From Motacilla alba alba (Eukaryota; Chordata; Aves; Passeriformes; Motacillidae): a DNA stretch of 64,000 nt. This document shows, one piece after another, positions 11,201 through 22,100 of this stretch. The stretch spans positions 16,984,149 through 17,048,148 of the forward strand of contig NC_052027.1 in NCBI RefSeq assembly GCF_015832195.1. The letters run 5' to 3'. Every line of letters begins with the position of its first letter. Positions within the stretch are counted from its first letter, which is position 1. A program made the position numbers and the translations under genes. A model generated the notes under the pieces. That model ran no database searches. It was not told where the DNA came from and saw only the letters and a list, made by a program, of their open reading frames with translations.

Positions 11201-14200
11201 GGCCATGACCTTTCTTTCTTCCTTCCAGAGAAAGAAAAGCGGGAATGCCAGGCTGTTGTGGATGGGCTGAGGGACACTCTGGATGTGCGCAATGCCACGA
11301 TAGAGTCGCTCCAGAAGATGCTGGGAGAGACAGAGATGCTGTGCTCCTCTCTCAAGGTACCCTTCCTGTCCCCAGCAGGACTAACCATCATGCAGTCAGT
11401 GTTAGTTCTGTTGAAGATCTCTGCAGATCCTGCTAATAAAGAGATTGTGCTGGTGGGATTTTGGGTTTGGTGCCTGGATTTTCATTTTGGTTTGATTAAT
11501 CGAAGTGAGTGCTGTTGCTGGACTCGAGGTCCTTTTTGTGCTCTGCCTGAGGTGATTCAGAGGCATAAAAAGCCTGCAGGCCTGTGGTTTGTGTACAGGT
11601 GCTCAAGGTAGAGGTATCCCTGGTGAGGGAGAAATGCCAGCCCAGCCTGAGGAATGTGGCTGAGCCTCACTAATGAAGTGGCAGTGCTGGTCATAAAGGT
11701 AGTTGTGGGAATCTAGTGTGGGAGCTAGCCCCAGCACCCCGTTGTTGAAACTGTGGTTCCCTGAGGTAGAATGTTCTTCTGAAATGGGTTTAGGCCAAGT
11801 GGGATTCAAGGAAAATTAGTTTCTTACTTTGATTGGGAGGAGAAATCAAACTGAAAAATATGGAGGGGGAGTTGCAGGCTTCAGCTGAGTGGGATCTGAT
11901 CCAGCTAACTCTCCTGTCTCTGTTCTGTTGCCAGGGCTTTGCCTCAGTTAGGTTAGTAATGTTGTGAAGTCCAGGGATCAAATATTCCTGTTGTGCTTCA
12001 GTGTGCAGTGACTCAGTGTGTAGTCATGTACTATGCGTAAACAGTAAGAGGAAGGGGTAAGAGCAGGAGCAGCTTTGTTGGAATGTCTTGGAGCAGCTTT
12101 GCCTTGATGCTGGGCTGGGCAGTCTGTGCTGTGTGAAGGTGATGTGCCTGTCTCAAGAAGGTGGGGTGCAGGCAGGTGAGGTTGTGAGCTGCAGGCTGGA
12201 AAGTGGGATAAGTGTCCACTGCACTTCCCATGTTGTCTGACCCAGTATCCTAAACTGCATCCTGTTTCTTGACCTGCAAGGCCAAGTGGCCCAGAGAGAG
12301 CTTGTAGACATGTCATGGTGCTGTCATGCTATATGCCACCTGGGCTCTTTTGGGAGGAAGCATCCGGGGGATCTACTTGATACTAGGACAGAAAGAGTAA
12401 GGAGTTAATGCCAGGCAGGCCTCGCTGTGAACCAGCACAACTGTTTTTGCCCAACCATTGGATATAATCCCATCTGCTTGCATGTAAAGGCAGCCTGGAT
12501 CTTGGCCATGCCATAGATGCTGGTGTGATCCTGGATAGGTCAGTGGCAGCATACTTCTGATGCCCCTTACTGCAGCAGAAATAACTGTGACAGTGGAAGC
12601 TGGTACTTGCTGCTCAACTCAGCATCTCAGTGCTGAGTTTTCCTGCCTTGTCACCTCTGGAAGAGGCTCTGTGCTTATCTTCCCTGTTGCAAAACCCTCT
12701 CTGTATGCTTAAGTCCCTTTAATGAAAGCTGGGCAGGGCAGAAGGATTAGGAACCTGGAGGTATCTTTTCTGTGGCCTCTGGGGTTTCCCAGCTGAATGC
12801 CAAGCGCTGTCTTCAACTGCATCATTAAAGATTAAAGCACTAAACTTCTGCAGTGAAAATACAGGCTTAACTCGCTGTGACGCAGGTTAAGGCTGCGAGC
12901 TGGGCCTGTCTTCTGCTGGCACTGCCAGTGTGCTGCAGTTTCAGGCTGGCTGAAGCTGGGTCCTCTGCCCCGACCAGGCACAAAACACTGCTGTGGGGAT
13001 CTGGAGTGTTGAGAGTTCTGGTTAAGGAAAAGCCAAAGACAGGCTCCAGTTAAACAGGAGTGACACATGAGCCTGCAACACTGTCCCTCCTCTGCTTCCA
13101 AGTGGTTTCACAGCTGTTTGGTTTCTGTGGTAGGAAGTTGATAAAATCTTTGAACTTGTGTGGGAAGGAGTTTTACAAGACAAGGATCTTTTGCCAGGCC
13201 TTTCCCTGCAATCAGTGCTGTGCTGAAACCAGAGCCTTTCAAAGTTGCTGTGCAAGGTGCCCAGGTGCACACACACAACCTAGACAGCACAGATGCATCT
13301 GAATGGTGCCAATTCAGCTATCCCCATTCTCTGCCACACTGCAGATGTGTGCTTTTCCATCTCAGCTGAGGTTCTGTGTTACTGCTGGAGTGGCAGTAGG
13401 CTGCAATAGGCTTGCAGCAGGTGAGAGAAATGCCCAGGTGGGTGTCTGGTTTGGCTGAGGTCTCCCAGAAGAGACCCAGTCATTCCTATCTGTGCTCTAA
13501 GCAGCTAATAGCAAGGAGAGTTGGGAGGCTGAAGCAATCAGCTGTGCACAGAGCAAAAGGCAATAGCAAGGTCTGCTGCTGTGGACTCCTTTGGTTTTGA
13601 AAACAAATTGTCACCGCTGCGTACAGGGCACTGTGCAGCAGAGAGGGGCTGTGACATGGGTTCAGCTCCAGCCTTGCCTTGTGATTAGCACTGAGAGCCT
13701 GCTGTGCTCGTGGGGAGCAGAGCTGGGGGTGCTGGGTGGGAGGGAGTCAACTCTCCATAATCCCGGGCTGCTGAGGTGGGGATAGCATTTAGCCAGTGCA
13801 TGCTCCCAGCTGCCCGCAGCGCGCGTCAGCCGGGTTGTTTCTCCAACAATCCCTGGAGCCTCACTAGCGGTCTGTGTGCGCTTGCTTCCCTGCAGAAGCA
13901 GATGAAATTCCTGGAGCAGCAGCAGGAGGATAACAGAAGTTCAAAGGAGGAGGCCCGCCGGCTGCGGAACAAGCTGAGAACCATGGAGCGGTGAGATCCG
14001 GGGTGCTCCCTGGCCTTGCAGGCTGGGCTGCACTGCTCTGCCCTTTATGGGGAGGGGAGCAGCGTCCTGCTGGGCCCGCTGCAACACCACCTCCGTGCAC
14101 TGGATCATCTTGCCTTGAACTTTGAAATGGCTGCCTTTGCATGCCTCCTGCCCCTGCTATGTTTGCAGACAGCTGCTCTCATTAAAGAGCAGCAAGGCAG

Positions 14201-17200
14201 GGTACTGGCCTCATCTCTAGTGCACTAAGCATGGCTCTGTGCCTTTTCTGTTATCAGAGGATGCTGGGGCAGGATGCCAGCCCAGGAACACAGTCAGCCA
14301 CAGGGCTATAGGGACCAAGAGCTGGGCATCAGTTCTGTATGCAGTATGTGTGTGCAGCTGCCCCTTCTCTAGTCCAAGTAATGCTGCTTTTCCCCAGTGA
14401 AAAGCCCTGCTTGAGGTGAGGCAGCTGTCTCTCTTCTCCCATGACACCCAGAGTGCCTGCAGGAGAAGCTCAGGCTGCACCAGCCCCTTGAGGGGGAAGC
14501 AGGGCTTTTGTCTCTTTCCCAGGTCTGTTTGTGATTCATGAGCTGAGGGTATGTTTTTGTTTGTGGGGTTTTTTTGTGCAGGATCGAGCAGTTGCTTCAG
14601 AGCCAGCGCCCGGAAGTGGAGGAGATGATCAGAGACATGGGAGTCGGGCAGGCAGCAGTGGAGCAGCTTGCAATCTACTGTGTCTCCCTCAAAAAGTAGG
14701 TGCTGCAAGCTTGGCACAGCTGGCTGGTGTTGTCCTGGGGGTGCCCAGGGAGAACCCTCTGCTGAGCACCAACAGGCACGTGGGCTCTGTGGGGCTTTCA
14801 CCAGCTCTTAGGGCTTCCACTAGGCTTTGACTGACAGATCCTGGGGACCTAGTTTGGAGCCTGTCACACTGAACTGTTCCTCCTGTCACTGTAGTGACAT
14901 GTGTGTCACCATGGGAACAGTCTCCAGAGTTGTCAGTGCACCTATGAAGTGATGATGATTATTCCCTCTGCTTTCCTCTCATGCCTGGGGGAAAGCAAGC
15001 GGATGCAGAGCTCTGGGTTGTGCCCTCTGCAGCACTGCGCTGTGCAGCTGTGGCCTCTGGCAAAGCAAGCCTCCACTGCTGCCCTCCCCTACCTGGATAT
15101 CCATCTGGTCCTGCTGGGGAAAAAACACAGCTTTTTTTGTGTCCGTTCTGATGGCAGCTGAATAACTGCAGCTTGGGTACAAAGCTGTAATGAGGCAAGT
15201 GTCCCTGTGGTGTAATTGGGAATGAATGTGCATGGCCAGTAGTGTGAAGTCTCTGAAAAGTCACTTAAAGCAAAGTCCCCTGTTTGCTGCCAGCATGGAG
15301 GCTGTGCTCTGTTTTCTGTCTTTTTCACTGGCAACTAAAATGTCTCTGGCTCTGGTTCCCATTTTGCTGGTGGAATCAGGCATGGTACCCCATGCAGGTT
15401 TTTTCTCCCCCATGGTGTAGTGGAATGTGTGGCAGTGTTCGTACACTCACTCATCTTTGTTCCTTAAAGGGCGTTGTGTCTCCTGGGTTTTCTCTGGTGG
15501 CTCAGCAGGTCCAGAGGTTCAATTTGAGGGTCTTGGCTTGTCTCTGAGAAATTCTGGCTCAGCTGCCTTACAAACAGTGTGACTCTTTGGGTCTCTTTGT
15601 AGGGAATATGAGAATTTGAAGGAGGCTCGGAAGATCTCTGGTGAGATGACAGAGAAGCTGAAAAAGGAGCTGTTTTCTGTCAATAATAAGGTAAAGGGAG
15701 AGTGTGAGTTGCCAGGGTGACATCTGGTCTGTAGATCCCTGTCCATAACTGAGGCCCAAGACCTCTGCAGTGACCCCCTCCCACACTGCTAGGTACAAGT
15801 GTGTGGAAGGGCCAGGCTGGGGTTTCTGGGTCAGCATGTGATGTGGTGAGCAAACAGCTCATGGGCTGTTGTCAGGAGGGCAGTCTCTGGGGACAGTTCT
15901 GGGGCAGCATGTGCAGAGCCAGCCAGAGTTTGGCAGGGAGCCTGTGCTGGAAGGCAGCAGCACACAGGTGTTCCACTGCTCCCACTGGGTTCTGGAAGTA
16001 GCAATTCCTTCATCCGACTACACTGCTGAGCACTCAGCTGCCTGCTCCTCCTGCTGAAGAACTGGGCCCCTAAGGAAGTGGGAAGGGGTTTGGAGCCAGT
16101 ATTAGTTGAGCAGGGCTTAGTCCTGGCTTGGCACATCCAGTCACACCCAGCCTTGTGCCTTCAGCCAGCTGAACTGGGCCAGGCCTCCCACATCATGCTG
16201 TGCCCAGGCAGGAGAGCTTCCCAAAGCACAGTGAGGACACACAGGTGGCCCTGCACAGAGCCTGCCCGGGCTGGTCCTGAGCTGGTGCAGAGCTTGGGGA
16301 TGCTGACGTGCCTCTGCTGCTGTGCTCCCCCTGCTCCAGGCATGGCTGGGGTCTGTTAGCTCAGGTCAGGCAAGACTGTCTTTGTTCTGGTAGTGCATCC
16401 CTGTGAAAAGTGTGTGTAGCCTCACTCCCCAAGGCACAGGTGTTCCCTGGGGCATCCCCGTGTCTAAGCCAACAAAGTGAGAAGCTGTGGGTGGATTTGG
16501 CCTACTTCTGTTACTCAGCCATAGCTGCTGGCCCCTCAAATGGAGAAGGAGGTTTTCAGATTGCTGTGCTGTGCCACCCAGAGAAGGTAACCCCCACACA
16601 AGGTTCTGCTGCTGGACCTGGGCTGCTCCTGGCTGAGTCAGACCCAAGCTGTGACGGGCAGTGTGGGTCAGGAGGATGCGAGTCAGTGCACGGGGGCTCC
16701 AGGCTTGGCTGCCAGAGAGCTGACTGTCCCCACAGTGCATGAGCTGGCCCCGGCTCCCGGACCCACTGAAGTGTCTGAAGTGGTAGCAGTCCACTTCCTG
16801 ACCCCTGCTGCTGCCATGCTTCCCTGTTGAATCAGGCTTGTCCATGTGCCAGCACTGCTGATGCACAGCCATCATCCACCCTGTGGTTTGTGATTCCTGT
16901 GCTCTGGTGTGTCCAAAGTCCTGCAGGAATTCAGAATGCAGCCACCAAGTGTTAGAGCAGTGAAAAACTGTTGCCGTGAGGCATAAATGCTGGGCAAGCA
17001 GCCCTGGACATCCCTCTGCAGGCAGTTTGTGGAATTAGATAGGGATTGGATTGCACTGGTACAGGAGAGGTTGGTCAGACTGCCACAGGAAAATGGAGCC
17101 CTTAAACAGGGGAAGTGGCATGTGCTGCAGAGCACACTGCTCTCACAGGGCTCTGCAGCCCCCTTACCCAGGTAGGTGTAACCCACACTCTGTTGTGTTC

Positions 17201-20200
17201 TGTAGCTGCAGAAAACGACTTCAGAGTTGGAGAAGACAGAGGAGGAGTTAAAAAGCACACAGAAAGATCTGAAGAATGCAGACAAGGAGATCTTGGTGAG
17301 AATATCTTTCTTCATGGCCAGCTGCCAGTTACTGCAGACTGGTCTGCAGCTGCAAAGCCAGGAGTTATGCTGGCTTTTGCTCAGTGACTAAATTTCCCAG
17401 CCTACCTCTGAGCTCCACCTGATGTTGATTTATGGAAAAGGGGCAAAGTATCTATTGCTAAATTTTTCTTGATCTCACTGGCTGCTTTCCCTTTTCTCTC
17501 CAGAGTTTGAAGAAAAAGATAGACATCCTGCAGGATACTCTGAAGGTCCCGTCTGTAACCAGGGAAACACTCAGTCGGCTAGTCTTGGAAAGGTCAGTGA
17601 GCTGCATCCTCAGACACAGTACAGCCATGTAGGTGACAGGTCCAAAGCCGGAGTTGACAGTTTAAGTGAGAAAGCAGAGATGTACTAGTCTGGCAGGTGT
17701 TGCAGAGGTATAGTGGTTTTGTTCCTTGTATCCTTTTTCTTGTGGCTGACGAGATGATGTTTGGTTTCCGTGGAGAAGTCTCGGAGGGTTTGGGGCAGGA
17801 GAGGGTGGAGGAATGGCCTGGGTTTTGAAAAAGTCTTTGTCACTGTGCCCTGCCTGGCAAACATCCCTAAAGCTGCTGTTCTTGTTGCTTTAGAGCTGGC
17901 CATGTGATGAGCATGCACTGGTGTATGGTGACCAAAGATCTCAGCTAGGCAGAGGAATCTACCCTGAGAAAGGACATCTGCTTTTATGCAGCCTTTCTTG
18001 AGGAGCCTATGCCATTAGCCCAGGAGAGCCAGCTGGATGTGTCCATAGAGCAGCAGTGTGTCAGTGTGATTGCTGGGCTCTGGGTGCTGGTGCCACAGCA
18101 CTCAGCATTTGAGGGGGAGCAGTAATTTGGGACATTGAATTCAAACTCTGTCCTTTCTTTGACTTGTAAGCAGGATGGGGCTCTGCTCCTGGTGCCACTG
18201 CTGTCTGAGCACTCAGTGTCGTGGGGTGCAGCTCTGCCTTCCCCTGGGTGGCAGGCGGTGGCTGGGACTGATGCTTTTCCTGGCCTTGCAGCCCTGCTCC
18301 CATGGACCTGCAGCACCCGAAGCTCCACTGCCCGGCCGACAGCGACGAGATCAATCTGGATGCCACGTACGATGTGGACACCCCTGAGCACCAGCCCTGC
18401 ACAGCTCCCTTTGGCCCTGCAAAAAGGCAGAAGCTGGATAAAAAGCCGTGAGTTTTCCCTCCTCTTTCTGCTTCAAAAGGGGATCAAAGTCTCACTGCTT
18501 TGGAAGTTTCTGTGTGAGATCAGATAGCTCTCCAGCTGCCTGATGGCGTGCTGCAAGCTTTGTCGTCATTTGCTTGGCCTTGTCTGTCCTTGCCAGCTCC
18601 ATTTGAACAATAAATCTCTGCTGATTTGCTCCTTGGGCTCCTTACAGGCCTCCTGTGGTAAATCTGGCGAAGAAAATTCTGAAGGAAACAGTGGAGGTAA
18701 AAGGACTAATCTTGATTTTTCTGTGTCGCCTCTTTGATTCTGCTGTTACTAAGCTTGGAATAAGAAGAAGAATCTGTTTTCTCCCTTGTGGCCATAGACT
18801 GGCCCATCTATAGAAGCAGTCTGTGCTTCAAAGTGTTTTCCTTGATGGTCTCTTAGAAACACTGTTGCTGCCTCAGGCCTCCTGGAAGGGGGCAGGAGAA
18901 GGGAGGCTGGGGACCCACGTGCTTGCTGATGATTCTGCCCCAGATGTGCTTCACAAACACCACTGTAGCTGACCACAAGGGCTGTGGGGGCAGCTGAGGT
19001 GGCTGTTTGCCCAGGCTTGCTGGTGGCAGTGTCCTGCCTCCTGGGCACTGTTCCACATAAACCCCAGTGGGAGGTTGGAAGCTGCTAGTTTGCAACCTGA
19101 CGTGGTATGGCAGTGACCATTACCTTAAACAGCTGTCTGTGTTATTAGTGCTGCCTGTATGTGGAGTCCATTCAGCAGACTGTGCTGGTTAAAGTGCTTT
19201 TCTTGTTATTTTGTGGGACAGAACGGGGCAGATGATCTGGAGGATGATGCTCTTAAAGGACTCTTGCCAGCATTCATCAGGAACTCTTTTCTCTCCAAGA
19301 AACCATCTTCGCGTGGTTTGCTGGGTTCCCACAGGAACATGGGCTCGGTAAGTATGACTGTCCAGTTGGTGAGTGTGCCCAGGGCTGGCACTGCCACCTC
19401 TGTCCTGAACTGACCCTGAAAGAGGAAGTGAATGAGGCTTTTACCTTGCCACATACAGTGTGTGGAAAATAAATCTTGGAGCACAACCTGGCTACTTCCC
19501 AGTCCTGCAGAGCTCCAGGGATGACAGATGCTCATTCCTTTCCTGACAGCAGACTAAGTGGCTCTCAACGTCCTATTCCTCCACCTCCTTGCAGCTTAGG
19601 GTGTTCTCCTTGTATTCCTCAATCCCAATGACAAAATCCTAAGCCTTGGTCAGTTTATCTGAAAAAGTGCCCAACATTCCCAAACTTTGTAAATACCCAT
19701 GGGTCTGTCTTTTTCCAAAAGAGAGGGCTTAGCACAAGTACTGACTGTTTCCAAGTGCCTTTAACCCCTCTCCAGAAGCTGTGGTCTGCAAGGCTTCCCC
19801 ATAACCAGCATGAGGAGAAGTAGCCAAGGCTGTGTGTGCTGCTCCAGGCTCATTTGTTTCTCTCTCCTAGGTGAGGACGGGCTACGATGGCATGGGAGGC
19901 AGGACAAAGTTCATAGAGCCAGTATCCTTTCCTGCAGCTTATGTGGCAGTACTGATGCTGTGGGCACCTCATTTCCGATCCTTCTCTTTGGTCTCAACAA
20001 AAAATGGACTTGGGATCCTCGAGGAATGATCTGAGTTCTCTCTGAACAAATCTGAGCTCAGCAAAGGTATCCAGGATCTGAACTTGCTGAGAGCACTTGT
20101 GGCTGGTTCAGAGTGCACCAGCTAGAAATCAGTGCAATTTTCAGGGACTGCCTGTGCCCTTGAGATCTCACAGCAGCAGTGTAGCACAGCCTCTTCTGGC

Positions 20201-21004
20201 TGTGTGCCTGCCAGCCTGTGCAGCTGGAGTCCTCATTCTGTGGGATGCTGCTGCTCCACAGTGGTGAGGAGTGGCTAGGCTGAGCTCGCCCCCCAGGTGT
20301 GAAGCTGTTCCTGCCTTGGGATTGCTCTGCCGTGGGGGGCTGCAAGCTCTGGCTGTGCTGCCTTCACCTGCACAGTGCCCTGACTCAGGAGGTCTTGCAT
20401 CTCACATAGATATGCTGTTAAAATGCTGGTTTATGTGCAGGGGGATAGCATAGAATCATGAAATCATTAATGTTGGAAAAGAGCTCTAAGATCAGAGTCC
20501 AGCCATTAACCCAGCATTAGCAAGCCCACCACTAACCCCTGTCCCTAACCAACAGGTCTGCATGTTTCTTGAATGCTTGCAAGGATTTCCACCACTTCCC
20601 TGGGCAGCCTGTTGCAATGCTTGACCACCTCTTTAGTGAAGAGATGTTTGCTAATATCCAGTTGAAACCCCCTGTTTGGGAAATGTTCCCTGACCCGTGG
20701 GACAGGCGTGTGTCTGGGCTCTGCTCCTGTGAGAAGTAGCAAAGCCCATGCTGTCCTGCAGGGATGCAGATATATGGCTGGATCCAGGTCTGTGGTTCAG
20801 GCTGGACTGCAGTAGGTGTTGGATCACTTGTGTTCCCAGGGCACTGATCTGTGCTTTCCTTGACAGTTTTAACTCCAGACAAACCTGTCAGAAATCCGTC
20901 CATTACCAGTTAGGAGCAAGAAGAAGGTCTCCAGAGCAGTGTCTGCAGCTCCTGCATCGTCCTCCAGCAGCAGCCAGGCCAGAATGGACACTTTCCTGCT
21001 GTGA
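2121..21004 (+). CDS. TRAIP: TRAIP, RING-type E3 ubiquitin ligase (complete, 15 coding exons)
   Basis: Fifteen exons join without frame breaks into 463 residues; the human protein has 469. Residues 7-49 form a C3H2C3 RING: C7, C10, C25, H27, H30, C33, C46, C49. R18, the site of a known human primordial-dwarfism mutation, is present. A long coiled coil follows from about residue 75 to 285, including the highly conserved SQRPEVEEMIRDMGVGQ. Then come an acidic NLDATYDVDTP block, the RTGYDGMGGRTKFIEP motif and a C-terminal PIP box, QARMDTFLL (455-463). TRAIP is a nuclear E3 that travels with replisomes. It ubiquitylates the CMG helicase at converged or crosslink-stalled forks and in mitosis, and binds PCNA through the PIP box. 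The ATG at 2121 is chosen because MPIRA-CTICSDFF matches the family N terminus. Confidence 0.96.
3008..3052. repeat. 15-bp perfect tandem repeat x3 in TRAIP intron 1
   Basis: Three identical head-to-tail copies of CTGAGCTGGAGCTGG, itself built from GAGCTG hexamers. Short G/C minisatellites of this kind often vary between individuals. Confidence 0.95.
3401..3458 (+). CDS. TRAIP: TRAIP exon 2 (RING, second half)
   Basis: The acceptor TTTCTCAG ends at 3400 and the donor GTAAAG starts at 3459. It completes C33 and encodes LFQWFDTAPSRTCPQCRNQ, with the last zinc ligands C46 and C49. Confidence 0.95.
4640..4723 (+). CDS. TRAIP: TRAIP exon 3
   Basis: The acceptor TGTTTAG ends at 4639 and the donor GTAACT starts at 4724. 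It encodes VSKRHIISKLFFDVTLDEQ and nine more residues, matching VGKRTIINKLFFDL of human TRAIP. Confidence 0.93.
7930..8110 (-). mobile_element. Possible highly decayed CR1 LINE fragment
   Basis: Phrases such as TTGATGAAGGCGTTAGAAA followed by CCTTGCGGTACCCCGGAG resemble the antisense of the CR1 reverse-transcriptase 3' region as I remember it. The match is broken and limits are approximate; a repeat-library alignment would be needed to accept it. Confidence 0.35.
8627..8666 (+). CDS. TRAIP: TRAIP exon 4
   Basis: This 40-base exon encodes NELDKVKAQLSLK, the start of the coiled coil. The acceptor is TGTTTCAG and the donor GTGAGT starts at 8667; the following Glu codon is split G|AG. Confidence 0.92.
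11229..11356 (+). CDS. TRAIP: TRAIP exon 5 (coiled coil)
   Basis: The acceptor CTTCCAG ends at 11228 and the donor GTACCC starts at 11357. It encodes EKEKRECQAVVDGLRDTLDV through GETEMLCSSLK, matching the human coiled coil. Confidence 0.94.
13896..13990 (+). CDS. TRAIP: TRAIP exon 6 (coiled coil)
   Basis: The acceptor CCCTGCAG ends at 13895 and the donor GTGAGA starts at 13991. It encodes KQMKFLEQQQEDNRSSKEEA through KLRTME and leaves a split Arg codon CG|G. Confidence 0.94.
14582..14695 (+). CDS. TRAIP: TRAIP exon 7 (most conserved coiled-coil segment)
   Basis: The acceptor TTGTGCAG ends at 14581. It encodes IEQLLQSQRPEVEEMIRDMG through YCVSLK. The donor is GTAGGT at 14696, splitting Lys AA|G. 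Reading on without splicing would meet an in-frame TAG, so this donor is required. Confidence 0.94.
15603..15690 (+). CDS. TRAIP: TRAIP exon 8 (coiled coil)
   Basis: The acceptor CTTTGTAG ends at 15602 and the donor GTAAAG starts at 15691. It encodes EYENLKEARKISGEMTEKLK through LFSVNNK. Confidence 0.94.
17206..17295 (+). CDS. TRAIP: TRAIP exon 9 (coiled coil)
   Basis: The acceptor TTCTGTAG ends at 17205 and the donor GTGAGA starts at 17296. It encodes LQKTTSELEKTEEELKSTQK plus DLKNADKEIL, in phase 0 at both ends. Confidence 0.94.
17504..17592 (+). CDS. TRAIP: TRAIP exon 10
   Basis: The acceptor CTCTCCAG ends at 17503 and the donor GTCAGT starts at 17593. It encodes SLKKKIDILQDTLKVPSVTR through RLVLE and leaves a split Ser codon AG|C. 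Confidence 0.94.
18292..18447 (+). CDS. TRAIP: TRAIP exon 11
   Basis: The acceptor CCTTGCAG ends at 18291 and the donor GTGAGT starts at 18448. It encodes PAPMDLQHPKLHCPADSDEI and the conserved NLDATYDVDTP. The basic KRQKLDKKP end could act in nuclear localisation (inference). Confidence 0.92.
18648..18696 (+). CDS. TRAIP: TRAIP exon 12
   Basis: The acceptor CTTACAG ends at 18647 and the donor GTAAAA starts at 18697. It encodes PPVVNLAKKILKETVE. It is assigned by splice phase and position; similarity to the human protein is weak here. Confidence 0.8.
19222..19347 (+). CDS. TRAIP: TRAIP exon 13
   Basis: The acceptor GGGACAG ends at 19221 and the donor GTAAGT starts at 19348. It encodes NGADDLEDDALKGLLPAFIR then NSFLSKKPSSRG, matching the human EELVGAFPIFVRNAILGQK region. 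Confidence 0.92.
19871..19921 (+). CDS. TRAIP: TRAIP exon 14
   Basis: The acceptor CTCCTAG ends at 19870 and the donor GTATCC starts at 19922. It encodes VRTGYDGMGGRTKFIEP, nearly identical to the human motif. Confidence 0.93.
20449..20705 (-). mobile_element. CR1 LINE 3' fragment (antisense) in TRAIP intron 14
   Basis: The segment starts with the reverse complement of the CR1 terminal octamers (ATAGAATCATGAAATCATTA). It continues with typical antisense CR1 text: a lysine-poor 3' UTR, then CCCTGGGCAGCCTGTTGCAA and TTAGTGAAGAGATGTTTGCT. It is truncated, as most avian CR1 copies are. It ends about 170 bp before TRAIP exon 15. Confidence 0.85.
20879..21004 (+). CDS. TRAIP: TRAIP exon 15 (terminal, PIP box)
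   Basis: The acceptor AACTCCAG ends at 20878. It encodes TNLSEIRPLPVRSKKKVSRA, a Ser-rich linker and the PIP-box end QARMDTFLL, with stop TGA at 21002-21004. IRPLPV is shared with human TRAIP. The human C-terminal Trp is replaced by Leu. Confidence 0.94.
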   Translation, partial: TNLSEIRPLPVRSKKKVSRAVSAAPASSSSSSQARMDTFLL

Positions 21005-22100
21005 GAGCCCCTGACTTCCTGGGAGAAGCTTGGAGAAGAGGCTGCAGGGCAAAGCACACTTGCCCAGAGCCTGGCACGAGGCAATGTGAAGCCACCACTG
21101 CCTGGGCTACTGTTCACAAAGCACTGCTGCTGCCCTGTGGAGAATCCTGCCCTTGCAGCACGCCTCTGGAGGCCAAGCCTCTGGCTAATGCCTGGACTGA
21201 GTTACCCTCATTTTACCCTTCCTTCCTCTGTTTTTTCATGCAGAATTAACAGGGTTTTCTTGCCTTCTGGCCTCCTCAGAGTTCTGCAGTTGCTGCTGCT
21301 TTGGGCTCTCTGGCACCAGGTGGAACTGCCCTTCTTGGATGCAGCCACAAGCAGGAGGTGCAGGAAGGGTGTCTGGGATGTCAGTCTGCAGAGCAGCAGG
21401 GAGAAGGGACCTGGACCAGCTCCATGCCTGGTGTAAATAGTTCCAAGAAAGTTTACTGGAGGAAGAAGTGTGTAGAGCACCCTGAGTGGCTGTCGAGTGG
21501 CTGTATATTCATCATCAAATTAAACACCTTCCTTCAACCACAGGCCTGGTGGGGCTGGGGAGATCCACAGGTGGACTTGGGAGCTGTGTTGCCCTGCCCC
21601 ATTCTGGGTCATGAAGTCCGCAGTGGTCTTGCAGGCTTGACACTGAAACTACTGATTTGGAAGGAAAGAAGGGGTGACCCCTGCTCCACTTGGAAGCAGA
21701 GATAGGTGTGCTGGTGCTTTTTTGGCATGTGTTGGTGGGAAGCTTGTTTATTAATTTCTATATTTTAATAAGAATGTAGAATATTTTTATTCTTTTGTAA
21801 CTGTTCTGCCTTGTGATGAGAGGGTTTGGAATGGCCTGGAGAAGTGCTGAAGAATGGCTCCCTTCAGGGGAGGGGGAGGCTGAACCTGTCTGGGTTCTTC
21901 AGCTTGGAGCCGTGGAACAGGAGGTCCACACCTGAAGCAGGGCTGTCCAAGCTGCAAGGAACAGAGGTGGTTAGGCACCTAATAAAGCACTCTCCTGTAC
22001 AAATCTGACCTTTCCTATTTCCAGCTGCTTCAGGCCAAATCTGTATTACTGGACTGGCTAAAAACATGTTTTTAGGGAATAAAATATATTACTGTGCACA
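21005..22100 (+). other. TRAIP: TRAIP 3' UTR with candidate polyadenylation signals
   Basis: Downstream of the TRAIP stop are an ATTAAA at 21519-21524 and AATAAA hexamers at 21981-21986 and 22078-22083. The last two lie close together, so ends near 22.0 or 22.1 kb are most likely. Which is used cannot be told without transcript data. Confidence 0.6.

Larger units (their letters stand above)
2219..20878 (+). other. TRAIP: TRAIP introns 1-14, overview
   Basis: The longest introns are intron 3 (4724-8626), intron 4 (8667-11228) and intron 5 (11357-13895). I saw no second gene in them. Content beyond unique sequence: a 15-bp repeat in intron 1, a possible decayed CR1 at about 7.93-8.11 kb, a short AT microsatellite near 7.82 kb, and a clear CR1 fragment in intron 14. 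Confidence 0.75.

Noticed and set aside
14693..14698. Apparent premature stop (AAG TAG) in TRAIP
   Set aside because: The donor GTAGGT begins at 14696, after only two bases of the Lys codon, and the next exon supplies the third base. The stop is in the intron.
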